64,000 nucleotides of DNA from assembly GCF_002214185.1 (NCBI RefSeq), contig NZ_CP022161.1, positions 1,671,757 to 1,735,756 on the forward strand, in the 5' to 3' direction. The translations under genes were made by a program, and so were the position numbers. The DNA comes from Streptomyces capitiformicae. Its GTDB lineage: Bacteria; Actinomycetota; Actinomycetes; Streptomycetales; Streptomycetaceae. Shown here one piece after another: positions 9,136 to 16,905 of the stretch. Numbering within the stretch: the first letter of the stretch is position 1; each line of letters opens with the position of its first letter. Under the pieces are notes generated by a model. That model did not search any database. It had not been told where the DNA came from and saw only the letters and a list, made by a program, of their open reading frames with translations.

Positions 9136-10314
9136 ATGGCGCCGCACCGCAAGCCGCGTCCGGCCCGAACACGCGCGGGCATACGCACCCCGGCCCTCGC
9201 CACGGCCGCCCTCACCTCAGTGGCCCTGCTCTCCCAGTCGGCCAACGCCGCCCCCTCGGCCGACGACAAGCCGAGCCTGGAGGAGGTCGAGAAGAAGGTA
9301 GACGACCTCTACCGTCAGGCGGAGTCGGCGACCGAGAACTACAACTCGGTCAAGGAGAAGACGACCAAGCAGAAGAAGAAGGTCGATGCCCTCCTCGACG
9401 ATGTCGCCGAGCGCACGGAGAAGCTCAACCAGGCGCGGGAGCAACTGGGTTCGTTCGCGGCCGCCCAGTACCGCACGGGGGCGGCCTCCCCCGACGCGGC
9501 GTCGCTGCTCCTGGCGGACAACCCGCAGGACTACTTCGACCAGAACCAGCTGATGGACCGGCTGACGGACCGCCAGAAGGGCGCCGTCGACGACTACATC
9601 ACGCAGCAGGCCGAAGCGACCGAGCAGCGCCAGAAGGCGACCGAGAGCCTTGAGCAGCTCACCGAGTCGCAGAACACCCTCAAGTCCAGCAAGGCCAAGG
9701 TCCAGGCGAAGCTCGCCGAGGCCCGTGAACTGCTGTCGCAGCTGACCGCCGAGGAGAAGGCCCGGCTCGCCGCGATCGAGCAGCGCAAGCAGGAGGAGGC
9801 CGACCGCAAGGCGGAGGAGCTGGCGCGTCAGCAGGCGGCGGCCCAGGCGGCCCAGTCTTCCCAGCAGACTCAGGAGGCCCAGCAGGAGACCTCCACCGCC
9901 ACGGCCCCCGAGACGAACACGTCCACGACCACGACGGTCGAGGACTCGACGTACGCTTCGAAGGCCGCCAAGGCCCTCACCTTCGCCCGCGAGCAGATCG
10001 GCAAGCCGTACGTCTGGGGCGCCACCGGCCCCGGCTCCTACGACTGCTCCGGCCTCACCCAGGCCGCCTGGAAGGCCGCCGGCGTCGACCTCCCCCGCAC
10101 GACCTACGACCAGGTCAACGCGGGCACCACCGTCTCCCTCGCGAACGCGAAGCCCGGCGATCTCATCTTCTTCTACGACAACATCGGCCATGTCGGCCTC
10201 TACATCGGCAACGGCATGATGATCCACGCGCCGAAGCCGGGAACGTATGTGCGGGAGGAGTCGGTGTTCTACGACGGGGAGTCGTCGATCCACAGCGTGG
10301 TGCGGCCGGCGTAG
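9136..10314 (+). CDS. Secreted NlpC/P60 endopeptidase with coiled-coil domain
   Basis: The 392-residue preprotein has an N-terminal signal peptide (about 1-38, ending ANAAPSA), a long coiled-coil region (about 45-255) and a C-terminal NlpC/P60 domain (about 275-392). Catalytic residues are visible: C304 in YDCSGL, H352 in IGHVGLY and H364 in MIHAP. This is the RipA-like architecture of D,L-endopeptidases that cut peptidoglycan stems. The ATG at 9136 has GGAAGGAG ten bases upstream. Expression is probably controlled by the c-di-AMP riboswitch immediately before it, tying wall cleavage to nucleotide signalling. The gene at 11155 is a paralogue without the riboswitch. Confidence 0.92.
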   Translation: MAPHRKPRPARTRAGIRTPALATAALTSVALLSQSANAAPSADDKPSLEEVEKKVDDLYRQAESATENYNSVKEKTTKQKKKVDALLDDVAERTEKLNQAREQLGSFAAAQYRTGAASPDAASLLLADNPQDYFDQNQLMDRLTDRQKGAVDDYITQQAEATEQRQKATESLEQLTESQNTLKSSKAKVQAKLAEARELLSQLTAEEKARLAAIEQRKQEEADRKAEELARQQAAAQAAQSSQQTQEAQQETSTATAPETNTSTTTTVEDSTYASKAAKALTFAREQIGKPYVWGATGPGSYDCSGLTQAAWKAAGVDLPRTTYDQVNAGTTVSLANAKPGDLIFFYDNIGHVGLYIGNGMMIHAPKPGTYVREESVFYDGESSIHSVVRPA

Positions 10315-10336
10315 GTCCGAAAAAGACCTCAGGGCC

Positions 10337-10690
10337 TCACGTCCAGAGCACCGCGATGAAGATGTTCGCGGTCGTCAGCAGGCCGACCAGGCCGAAGAGC
10401 GGCTTCTCCACCGCCTCCTCGTCCCGCTTCACGTACACCAGCCCCAGGATCACGACCAGCAGGGCCAGCTTCACGCCGATCTTGATGTTGTTGACGGGCT
10501 GGCCGTCGGCCTGGTTGAGGCCGACGAGGACGGCGCCGGTGACCAGCATGGTGAGGGCGCCGTGGAGCATCGCGGGGACGAAGCGGGCGGTGCCCTGGCC
10601 CATCGCCTTCATCTGCGTGAGGAAACCGCCGAGGAGGGCGGCGATGCCGATGATGTGGAGGGCGACGAAGAGGTGGATGAGTACGTCCAT
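10337..10690 (-). CDS. Small four-helix integral membrane protein
   Basis: The 117-residue protein has about four hydrophobic helices (residues 3-22, 40-58, 72-88 and 98-115) and ends in ANIFIAVLWT. A His in the first helix (ALHIIG) and another in the second (LHGAL) are noticeable. It is conserved in streptomycetes as far as I recall, with no known function. It lies between the two NlpC/P60 genes and converges on the first with a 22-base gap. Confidence 0.75.
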   Translation of the reverse strand: MDVLIHLFVALHIIGIAALLGGFLTQMKAMGQGTARFVPAMLHGALTMLVTGAVLVGLNQADGQPVNNIKIGVKLALLVVILGLVYVKRDEEAVEKPLFGLVGLLTTANIFIAVLWT

Positions 10691-11154
10691 GGGCGGAGCC
10701 TAATGAGAGGACCGGGTTCCGCCGGGCACCGGGGCAGGCTGCGCAGCGTAAGCAGCACCTCCGATCACGCCCCGACGATCTTGCATATATGCGCTCCATA
10801 GCACCACTTCACCCCCGTCCGGCTCGAAATCACCGCATCGGTCATCGCAGAGCGTGAAGTCGGCGACGCCAGGGCTGGATCACGGTCACATACGGTCATG
10901 TCACGGTCGGTGCACGCCACTTCCGCACAAAGCGTTACCAGGTGGACACAGCCAGGCTTAGCGTCCTCCACCAGGTGGCCGGCTCCCCACCGCCGCCCGG
11001 GCCAGGGGCGGCAGTCGGACACCACCGCCGAGAAGGTCCGGCGGTGTCCCGCTCCCCCCTGTGCGGGCCGCCGCCGGACGCGTAACCGTTCCCCCAGGCG
11101 GTCCGTGCGCACCGACGTACGGACGGCGGTCGTACGAGAGGACATGGAGTCCAC
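10691..11154. other. Divergent intergenic region with phased ACGGTCA repeats
   Basis: This 464-base spacer separates the small membrane protein from the second NlpC/P60 gene. Three direct repeats, ACGGTCA at 10882-10888 and 10892-10898 and ACGGTCG at 10903-10909, recur at 10 and 11 bases, one helical turn apart, as expected for a dimerising response-regulator site. No ydaO signature is present. No gene was recognised. Confidence 0.45.
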
Positions 11155-12234
11155 GTGGCAGCGCACCGCAAGCCCAGACAGCGCTCGCTCGGCGGCCATA
11201 CGTTCCGCACCGCCGCGACCTTCGCCCTCGCGAGCGCGGCGACGGCGACCGGGTTCGACGGCATCGGGCACGCCGATCCACAGCTCACGCCGGACCAGGT
11301 CAAGGCCAAGGTGAACAAGCTGTACGAGGAGGCCGAGGTCTCCACCGAGAAGTACAACGGCGCGAAGGAGAAGGCCGACAAGGCGCAGGAGAACCTGGAG
11401 GAGCTCCGCGACCAGGCGGCCCGCCGCACCGACAGGCTCAACTCGGCTCGGGACGAGCTGGGTTCGCTGGCGGCGGCGCAGTACCGGAACGGGGGCATGG
11501 ATCCCTCGTGGCAACTGGCGCTCTCCGGCGATCCGGACCAGTACCTGGACCGCGCGGCCCTCGCCGAGCGGGTCGGCGGCAGACAGGCGGCGGACGTGGC
11601 GAGCGTACGGCAGCAGTTGCAGGAGATCGAACGGCTGCGCGGTGCCGCCCGCGTCGAACTGGGCACGTTCAAGACCCGGCAGACGGAGCTGAAGCGCCAC
11701 AAGAAGTCCGTCACCACGAAGCTGACCGAGGCGCGACAACTGCTCGACCGGCTCACCACCGGGGACCGGGCCCGGCTCGACACCGCGGGCGGCGGCACGG
11801 GCCACGCCTCGCGCTCCTCCGCCTCGTCCCAGCGCGGCCTCACCGGACCGGTCTCGCCCGCCTCCGCCACCGCCGACGCCCCCAACTCCCGTGCCGCCGC
11901 CGCCATCTCCTACGCCTACTCCAAGCTCGGCAGCCCCTACGTCTGGGGCGCCACCGGCCCCAACGCCTTCGACTGCTCGGGGCTGACCCAGGCCGCGTAC
12001 CGCTCCGCCGGTGTCTCGCTCCCCCGCACGACCTACTCCCAGATCAACGCCGGCCGCCGCGTCGCCCGCTCCGAACTCCGCCCCGGCGACCTGGTCTTCT
12101 TCTATTCCGGCATCAGCCACGTGGGCATCTACGTCGGCAACGGCCAGATGATCCACGCCCCGAACCCCTCCGCTCCGGTCCGCGTGGCCCCCCTGGACGA
12201 GATGCCCTTCGCCGGGGCCACGCGGGTGGCTTGA
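11155..12234 (+). CDS. Secreted NlpC/P60 endopeptidase, paralogue without riboswitch
   Basis: The 359-residue preprotein parallels the one at 9136: both begin with a short basic AxHRKPR leader, then a hydrophobic signal region (about 15-40), a coiled coil (about 45-200), a Ser/Ala-rich linker and a C-terminal NlpC/P60 domain. The catalytic residues are C274 in FDCSGL, H322 in ISHVGIY and H334 in MIHAP. The GTG at 11155 has GGAG five bases upstream and gives an N-terminus matching the paralogue, which supports the start. It lacks the c-di-AMP riboswitch, so the pair is likely regulated differently. It converges on a membrane protein gene across a MITE-like repeat. Confidence 0.9.
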   Translation: MAAHRKPRQRSLGGHTFRTAATFALASAATATGFDGIGHADPQLTPDQVKAKVNKLYEEAEVSTEKYNGAKEKADKAQENLEELRDQAARRTDRLNSARDELGSLAAAQYRNGGMDPSWQLALSGDPDQYLDRAALAERVGGRQAADVASVRQQLQEIERLRGAARVELGTFKTRQTELKRHKKSVTTKLTEARQLLDRLTTGDRARLDTAGGGTGHASRSSASSQRGLTGPVSPASATADAPNSRAAAAISYAYSKLGSPYVWGATGPNAFDCSGLTQAAYRSAGVSLPRTTYSQINAGRRVARSELRPGDLVFFYSGISHVGIYVGNGQMIHAPNPSAPVRVAPLDEMPFAGATRVA

Positions 12235-12256
12235 GCCCGAGTTCCCGGCCGGGCCC

Positions 12257-12404
12257 AGGGCCTGTCGTCACATTCCCGTCTGCCCCGCGACGCCATGCAC
12301 GCTCCCCCAGCAGCCGCTGCCGCGGCGGGCGCGAGGCCGCCCGCCGGGCGACGACGGGAATGTGACGACGCGAATGTGACGACGGGAATGTGACGACAGG
12401 CCCT
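12257..12404. mobile_element. MITE-like element with 24-bp perfect terminal inverted repeats
   Basis: Positions 12257-12280 and 12381-12404 are perfect 24-bp inverted copies (AGGGCCTGTCGTCACATTCC and onward). The inner right side holds three tandem 14-bp units at 12353-12366, 12367-12380 and 12381-12394 (GACGGGAATGTGAC, with one G-to-C change in the middle unit). The centre has a further GC-rich inverted repeat. There is no reading frame. Size, ends and position between convergent genes fit a miniature inverted-repeat element that now works as a terminator hairpin. No clear target-site duplication is visible. Confidence 0.6.
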
Positions 12405-12951
12405 AGCGGAAGTACGTTCCGGCCGCCGGTGTCGACAGCAGAACGATGACGAGGAGCGAGCCCAGCGTCGCCAGTGAAAAGCGCACCAGCACCAACGGCC
12501 GTAGCCAGAACGGGAACCGGGCGCTCGCCGCGGCGATCACGGCCCGTCCGTCCAGGTCCCGTACGGCAGCGTCGTCGGACTTGCTGAACGTGGCCTCGGT
12601 GTAGCGCGCGGCGAACACCTGTCCGGCGGTCACCAGTCCGACCCCGACCAGCACGACCGGTTCGAGGATCCACGACAGCACCCGACCGGCCCCGATCCCC
12701 GCGAGGTTGAGCGACCCCAGCACCGTCAGCGTCGCGGCGATACCGAGCGCCAGCGCGAACTCCCGCACCTCCTCCTTGAACCTGATCCCGTGCCGAGCGA
12801 GAACCTCGGGCGGCCGCCCCTGCCGCACGACCTCCGCTTCGGCCGCCCGCTGAGCCGCACCTCCGGTCTTCCATACGGCGACGGGGATGACGAGAAACGT
12901 CACCGCGAGCAGGAGTTGCAGTGTGGCCGCGATGAGAACGGCGATCGGCAT
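12403..12951 (-). CDS. Integral membrane protein, first of a paralogous pair
   Basis: The 182-residue protein has about four membrane helices (near 5-25, 65-85, 92-112 and 155-175) separated by a conserved loop AEVVRQGRPPEVLARHGIRF. The protein at 13000 has the same layout and the related loop AELERQGVRRTALAENGMRF, so the two are duplicates. GGAGG lies six bases before the ATG at 12951. The TAG stop falls at the edge of the MITE-like repeat, which may have set or moved the C-terminus. Function is unknown. Its gene follows the other copy in the same direction, so both may be controlled by the TetR operators upstream. Confidence 0.75.
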   Translation of the reverse strand: MPIAVLIAATLQLLLAVTFLVIPVAVWKTGGAAQRAAEAEVVRQGRPPEVLARHGIRFKEEVREFALALGIAATLTVLGSLNLAGIGAGRVLSWILEPVVLVGVGLVTAGQVFAARYTEATFSKSDDAAVRDLDGRAVIAAASARFPFWLRPLVLVRFSLATLGSLLVIVLLSTPAAGTYFR

Positions 12952-12999
12952 GATGAACCTCCGACGGGTGTCGGGGAGTGGTCGGGGTGAGGGGGCCCG

Positions 13000-13518
13000 T
13001 CACGCGACGGCGAGCGTCAGCAGCGCGAGGGCGGAGGCTCCGAACACCACCGCGTGGCGCACGTTCTGCAGGGTCCAGACCCAGGCGGGGAAGGCGACCT
13101 CGGCCGCCTTGAGCAGCGCCTCGACGTCGACACGCGCCAGCATCGGGTCGCCCTTGCGCGCGAAGGCGGACCGCACGGACTGCTCTGCGGTCAACTGGCT
13201 GTAGAGGATCACGCAGTTGCCGAGGAGGACGAGCGACTGGAAGACCCAGGTCAGGGTCCCCGCCCAGGAGCTGTCCGCCAGGTTGAGCCCGGCCAGGGCC
13301 GTCATGATCACGGCAACGGAGACGGGAGCCGCCGTCTCATGGCCCCCGGCATCGAACCTCATCCCGTTCTCGGCCAGCGCCGTCCTTCGGACCCCTTGCC
13401 GTTCCAGCTCCGCCTCGGCGCCCGCCATCGCGGCGGCTCCGTAGCAGTGGCGCACCACCGGGATGCTCACGAAGGCCGCGGCGACGAGCAGTTGCAGTAC
13501 GGCGATGAGGACGTTCAC
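13000..13518 (-). CDS. Integral membrane protein, second of a paralogous pair
   Basis: The 172-residue protein starts at GTG 13518, which has GGGAG six bases upstream; the open frame extends to 13569 without a better site. Membrane helices are near residues 2-20, 60-85, 90-112 and 150-170. It is a paralogue of the protein at 12403 (shared AE-x-E-x-x-RQG loop). It is transcribed away from the TetR gene at 13733, and its promoter region carries the operator array, so it is a likely repressed target. Function unknown. Confidence 0.75.
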   Translation of the reverse strand: MNVLIAVLQLLVAAAFVSIPVVRHCYGAAAMAGAEAELERQGVRRTALAENGMRFDAGGHETAAPVSVAVIMTALAGLNLADSSWAGTLTWVFQSLVLLGNCVILYSQLTAEQSVRSAFARKGDPMLARVDVEALLKAAEVAFPAWVWTLQNVRHAVVFGASALALLTLAVA

Positions 13519-13563
13519 GGTCGACTCCCTTGACTGTCTGGGCCTGTCTGGGCCTGTCAGGTG

Positions 13564-13703
13564 TTGCACTTAGTTCAAGTGAGGGCCACAGCACTTCCTG
13601 AACTAAGTGCAATTCGAAGGTAGGGCAGAACCTGAACTAAGTGCAAGCGTGCGGCCGAGGTAAGTTGAACTAAGTACAGTCCAAGCTCCTGAACTTTGTA
13701 CAA
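13564..13703. promoter_or_regulatory. Array of five TetR-type operators
   Basis: Five copies of a 15-bp near-palindrome, TTGNACTNAGTNCAA, occur at 13564-13578, 13598-13612, 13632-13646, 13665-13679 and 13689-13703. The first four centres are 34, 34 and 33 bases apart, about three helical turns, and the fifth (with TTTGTAC in the middle) is 24 further. They fill the divergent spacer between a membrane protein gene and the TetR gene, implying autoregulation and repression of the membrane pair. Confidence 0.85.
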
Positions 13704-13732
13704 GTCCCTCTCGCGTGCCCTATCGTGACGCC

Positions 13733-14413
13733 ATGCCACGCGACACGCTGACCCGGGAACAGATCATCCGGACCGCCATCGAACTGCTCGACGAGGAGGG
13801 TCTGGAGGGCCTGAACATGCGCAGCCTGGGCAAGCGGCTCGGCACCGCCGCCACAGCCGTCTACTGGCACGTCAAGAACAAGGACGATCTGGTCCTGCTC
13901 GTCGGCGACACGGTATGGGACGAGATCCCCCTGCCCGACGTCACCACGGTCGGCTGGCACACCGCGGCCACCACCCTGGCCACCGACCTGTACACGATGC
14001 TCACCCGCCACCCGTGGCTCGTCCAGGCCTTCGGTTCCTACCTCTTCTACGGCCCCGGCAAGTCCCGCTACGACGACCACAGCCTCGCCGTCTACGAAGC
14101 GGGCGGCTTCACCGGCCCCGAGGCGGACCGCGCTGCCGCCGCCGTCCTCACCTTCGTACTCGGCAGCGCGTTGGGCGCCTCCGCCACGGCCTCGCTCACC
14201 CGCCGCCTGCACCGCGACGGCGGCGACCCCGAAGAGCTGATGCGGCACACCATGGCCAAGGCAGCCGAGGTCGCCATGGCCTTCCCCCGTCTCCGCACCC
14301 GCCTGGACTCCCTCGCCGCCACCGAGTACAACGCCACCCCCGAGCAGACCTTCGAACTCGGCCTCCGGGCCCTCCTCAACGGCCTGGCGGAGCAGCGAAC
14401 GGCTGCGAACTGA
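13733..14413 (+). CDS. TetR family transcriptional regulator
   Basis: The 226-residue protein has an N-terminal TetR helix-turn-helix (about 10-55: IIRTAIELLDEEGLEGLNMRSLGKRLGTAATAVYWHV recognised in pieces) and a C-terminal ligand domain of the TetR_C type. The motif A-VYWHVKNKDDLV is typical of the subfamily that binds TTGAACTTTGTACAA-like sites, matching the fifth operator upstream. The ATG at 13733 is preferred to the ATG at 13715 because it is followed directly by the family N-terminus, though neither has a strong ribosome-binding site. It probably represses itself and the divergent membrane protein gene. The inducer is unknown. Confidence 0.85.
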   Translation: MPRDTLTREQIIRTAIELLDEEGLEGLNMRSLGKRLGTAATAVYWHVKNKDDLVLLVGDTVWDEIPLPDVTTVGWHTAATTLATDLYTMLTRHPWLVQAFGSYLFYGPGKSRYDDHSLAVYEAGGFTGPEADRAAAAVLTFVLGSALGASATASLTRRLHRDGGDPEELMRHTMAKAAEVAMAFPRLRTRLDSLAATEYNATPEQTFELGLRALLNGLAEQRTAAN

Positions 14414-14505
14414 GCGCTGCCCTGGGCCGGGCCCGGCCCAGGGCCAGCCGGGCGCCATCACGCCGAGGGCGAGGCCGTCGCCCCCAGGTCACACCCGTAT
14501 GACGC

Positions 14506-15453
14506 TCACACCAGCCGTCGTGCCGTCGCCCACCTCGTCAGCTCATGCCGGTTGGACAACTGCAACTTCCGCAGTACGGCGGAGACATGGGACTCCACCG
14601 TCTTCACCGAGATGAAGAGCTGCTTGGCGATCTCCTTGTACGCGTAGCCACGGGCGATGAGACGCAGCACCTCACGCTCGCGCTGGGTGAGACGGTCGAG
14701 GTCCTCGTCCACAGGCGGGGCGTCGGTCGAGGCGAAGGCGTCGAGGACGAAGCCGGCCAGTCGCGGGGAGAAGACCGCGTCGCCGTCCTGGACCCGGAAG
14801 ATGGAGTCGACCAGGTCCGACCCGGTGATCGTCTTGGTGACATAGCCCCGCGCACCGCCCCGGATCACTCCGATGACGTCCTCCGCCGCGTCCGAGACGG
14901 ACAGTGCGAGGAACCGAACAGGCTGCTCGGAGTCCGCCATCAACGCCGAGCAGCGGCGCAGCACTTCGACACCACCGCCACCGGGCAGATGGACATCGAG
15001 GAGCACCACCTCGGGCCGTGTGCTCGTGATCACCGAAACCGCCTGGTCGACATCGGGTGCCTCCCCGACGACCTCCACGCCCGTACGGTCCGTCTGCCCG
15101 ATCTCGGCCTGCACTCCCGTACGGAACATACGGTGATCGTCAACCAGCACGACCCGAACATGCCGACCGAGCCCGGAGGCGCCGGGCCCGGAGCCCCCAG
15201 TGCCCGCCGGCTCGCCGGACGCGGACGCGTCGGGCACCTCGGACGAAGCCGCATCGGTCGCGCCGGAATCGCCCAACACACCGGACGCTGCGGCCGCGTT
15301 GGGCTCGCCCTCGGCGGGTCCGGTCCCCGGCGCGGCTCCCGGCCGAGGTCCCTGCCCGGGTCCAGGCTCGGCCGGTCCTCCCTGGCCCTCGGTCGGCCCC
15401 GTGCCCGAACCGCCCTGTACGGCAAGGTCGTTCGCCCGGTTCGCGTCGCTCAT
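14506..15453 (-). CDS. LuxR/NarL-family response regulator with long N-terminal extension
   Basis: The 315-residue protein has a receiver domain at about 97-215 with acidic pocket D105-D106, phospho-acceptor D153 (VLLDVHLPG) and K (YVTKTIT), then a GerE/LuxR helix-turn-helix (about 248-312, LTQREREVLRLIARGYAYKEIAKQ in part). The first 96 residues are a Gly/Pro/Ala-rich, acidic low-complexity extension not usual in the family. The extension looks real because its ATG overlaps the kinase stop as ATGA, which indicates translational coupling. It is the output partner of the kinase at 15450; the target genes are unknown. Confidence 0.88.
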   Translation of the reverse strand: MSDANRANDLAVQGGSGTGPTEGQGGPAEPGPGQGPRPGAAPGTGPAEGEPNAAAASGVLGDSGATDAASSEVPDASASGEPAGTGGSGPGASGLGRHVRVVLVDDHRMFRTGVQAEIGQTDRTGVEVVGEAPDVDQAVSVITSTRPEVVLLDVHLPGGGGVEVLRRCSALMADSEQPVRFLALSVSDAAEDVIGVIRGGARGYVTKTITGSDLVDSIFRVQDGDAVFSPRLAGFVLDAFASTDAPPVDEDLDRLTQREREVLRLIARGYAYKEIAKQLFISVKTVESHVSAVLRKLQLSNRHELTRWATARRLV

Positions 15454-16775
15454 GACGTCGTCTCCGCCCTCTCCATCTCCAACTCGACCTCCGTGCCGCC
15501 GTCCGGTACGGCGCGGAGCCGTGCCGTACCGCCATTGCGCTCCATGCGGCCGATGATCGATTCTCTGACGCCCATGCGGTCGGCGGGTATCGCATCGAGG
15601 TCGAAGCCGGGGCCTCGGTCACGGACGGACACGAAGACCGTCCTGCCCTCGACTTCGGCGAAAACCTGTACTGCGCCGCCCTCGCCACCGTACTTGGCGG
15701 CGTTCACCATCGCCTCACGCGCGGCCTGCATCTGCGCGGTCAGCCCTTCGTCGAGAGGACAGTCACCGACGACGACCACCTCTATCGGGACGCCGTGCTT
15801 GTCCTCGACCTCCGCCGCGTTGCGCCGCACGGCCTCGGCGAGGGTGTCGGGCTCGTCCTCCTCGTCCTTGCCGGTGCCCTCGGGTTTGTACAGCCAGGTG
15901 CGCAGGTCGCGCTCCTGGGCGCGGGCGAGGCGGCGGACCTCGTTCGGGTTGTCGGCGTTGCGTTGTATCAGCGTCAGCGTGTGCAGCACCGAGTCGTGAA
16001 CGTGGGCCGCGACCTCCGCGCGCTCCTGGGCGCGGATGCGCATCAGGCGCTCCTCGGACAGGTCCTGGGTCATACGGACGAGGTACGGGCCCGCCAGGAG
16101 CGTTATACCGACGAGGACCGCGAGCGCCGCCTGCAGCACCGAGCCGAGGTGGGCGGCGGAGCCCTGCAGTACGAAGATCCCGGAGACGCCCGCGGTGACC
16201 AGCAGGACTCCGCCCACCGAGCGGAGCAGGGTGATCGTGCGCCGACGGCGGCCGACCTCGGCCCAGCGGGCCCGCCGGGCGTTGTCCGCCTGCCGCCAGA
16301 CCAGGGCCACGCCGGCCGCGACGAGCACAGTGGGCCAGAGATACGCTCTGGCGCCGTCGCCGAGATTCACATTGCCGACGAAGACCATGGCCACGACGAC
16401 CATGAGGAGAAGGGCGACGATCTGGCCCCGGTCCGGTTTGCGGGCCACCAGTCTGCGGCGGCCGTCGGGCAAGGTCTCGGCGGCGATGGCCGGGGGCCGC
16501 TGGTTGTCGACCCCGCCCACGCCGAGCGGCACGAAGAACCAGAACGCCGCGTAGACCAGGGCGCCCAGGCCGTCCGCCATGAACAGGCCGGCGAAGACGA
16601 GCCGCACCCAGGTCACGGGCAGGCCGAGATGTCCGGCGAGCCCTCGCGCCACGCCTCCGAGCCAGCGACCGTCGCTGCTGCGGTAGAGCTTGCGCGGGGG
16701 CCGCGGAGTGTCGACTGGCAGTGCTGCGGCTTCCGGCATGCCATCGATGTTCACACGCACGGCGGATCGAGGCAT
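15450..16775 (-). CDS. Sensor histidine kinase with N-terminal PspC domain
   Basis: The 441-residue protein begins with a PspC domain (about 28-90, RKLYRSSDGRWLGGVARGLA and a membrane helix), followed by further helices at about 118-135, 143-160, 188-206 and 215-233. The H-box is AAHVHDSVLHTL with the likely phospho-acceptor H260. The ATPase domain has an N-box REAMVNAAKYG and GPGFD in the G1 box. It belongs to the NarL-partner type of kinases. It overlaps the response regulator by four bases and diverges from another PspC protein at 16906, so envelope stress is a reasonable but unproven signal. The start may instead be the ATG at 16739; neither has a strong ribosome-binding site. Confidence 0.88.
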   Translation of the reverse strand: MPRSAVRVNIDGMPEAAALPVDTPRPPRKLYRSSDGRWLGGVARGLAGHLGLPVTWVRLVFAGLFMADGLGALVYAAFWFFVPLGVGGVDNQRPPAIAAETLPDGRRRLVARKPDRGQIVALLLMVVVAMVFVGNVNLGDGARAYLWPTVLVAAGVALVWRQADNARRARWAEVGRRRRTITLLRSVGGVLLVTAGVSGIFVLQGSAAHLGSVLQAALAVLVGITLLAGPYLVRMTQDLSEERLMRIRAQERAEVAAHVHDSVLHTLTLIQRNADNPNEVRRLARAQERDLRTWLYKPEGTGKDEEDEPDTLAEAVRRNAAEVEDKHGVPIEVVVVGDCPLDEGLTAQMQAAREAMVNAAKYGGEGGAVQVFAEVEGRTVFVSVRDRGPGFDLDAIPADRMGVRESIIGRMERNGGTARLRAVPDGGTEVELEMERAETTS

Positions 16776-16905
16776 CAGGGTCGACCCCCGAGACGCCCCT
16801 GATCTTCGGCCGGGTCATGATCGAACGCATCCCCGGGCCGATATCAGGGTTCGACCAGGGTCATCCCGACTGCCATCGGAACGGCTCGGCGGTCACGATG
16901 GACGC

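Noticed and set aside
4782..9653. A 1623-codon open frame on the plus strand.
   Set aside because: It is antisense to pcrA, covers the M23 gene out of frame and has a Gly/Arg/Asp shadow composition. The M23 and pcrA frames contain the domain motifs.
10691..11154. A riboswitch before the second NlpC/P60 gene.
   Set aside because: No ydaO blocks or closing stem were found.
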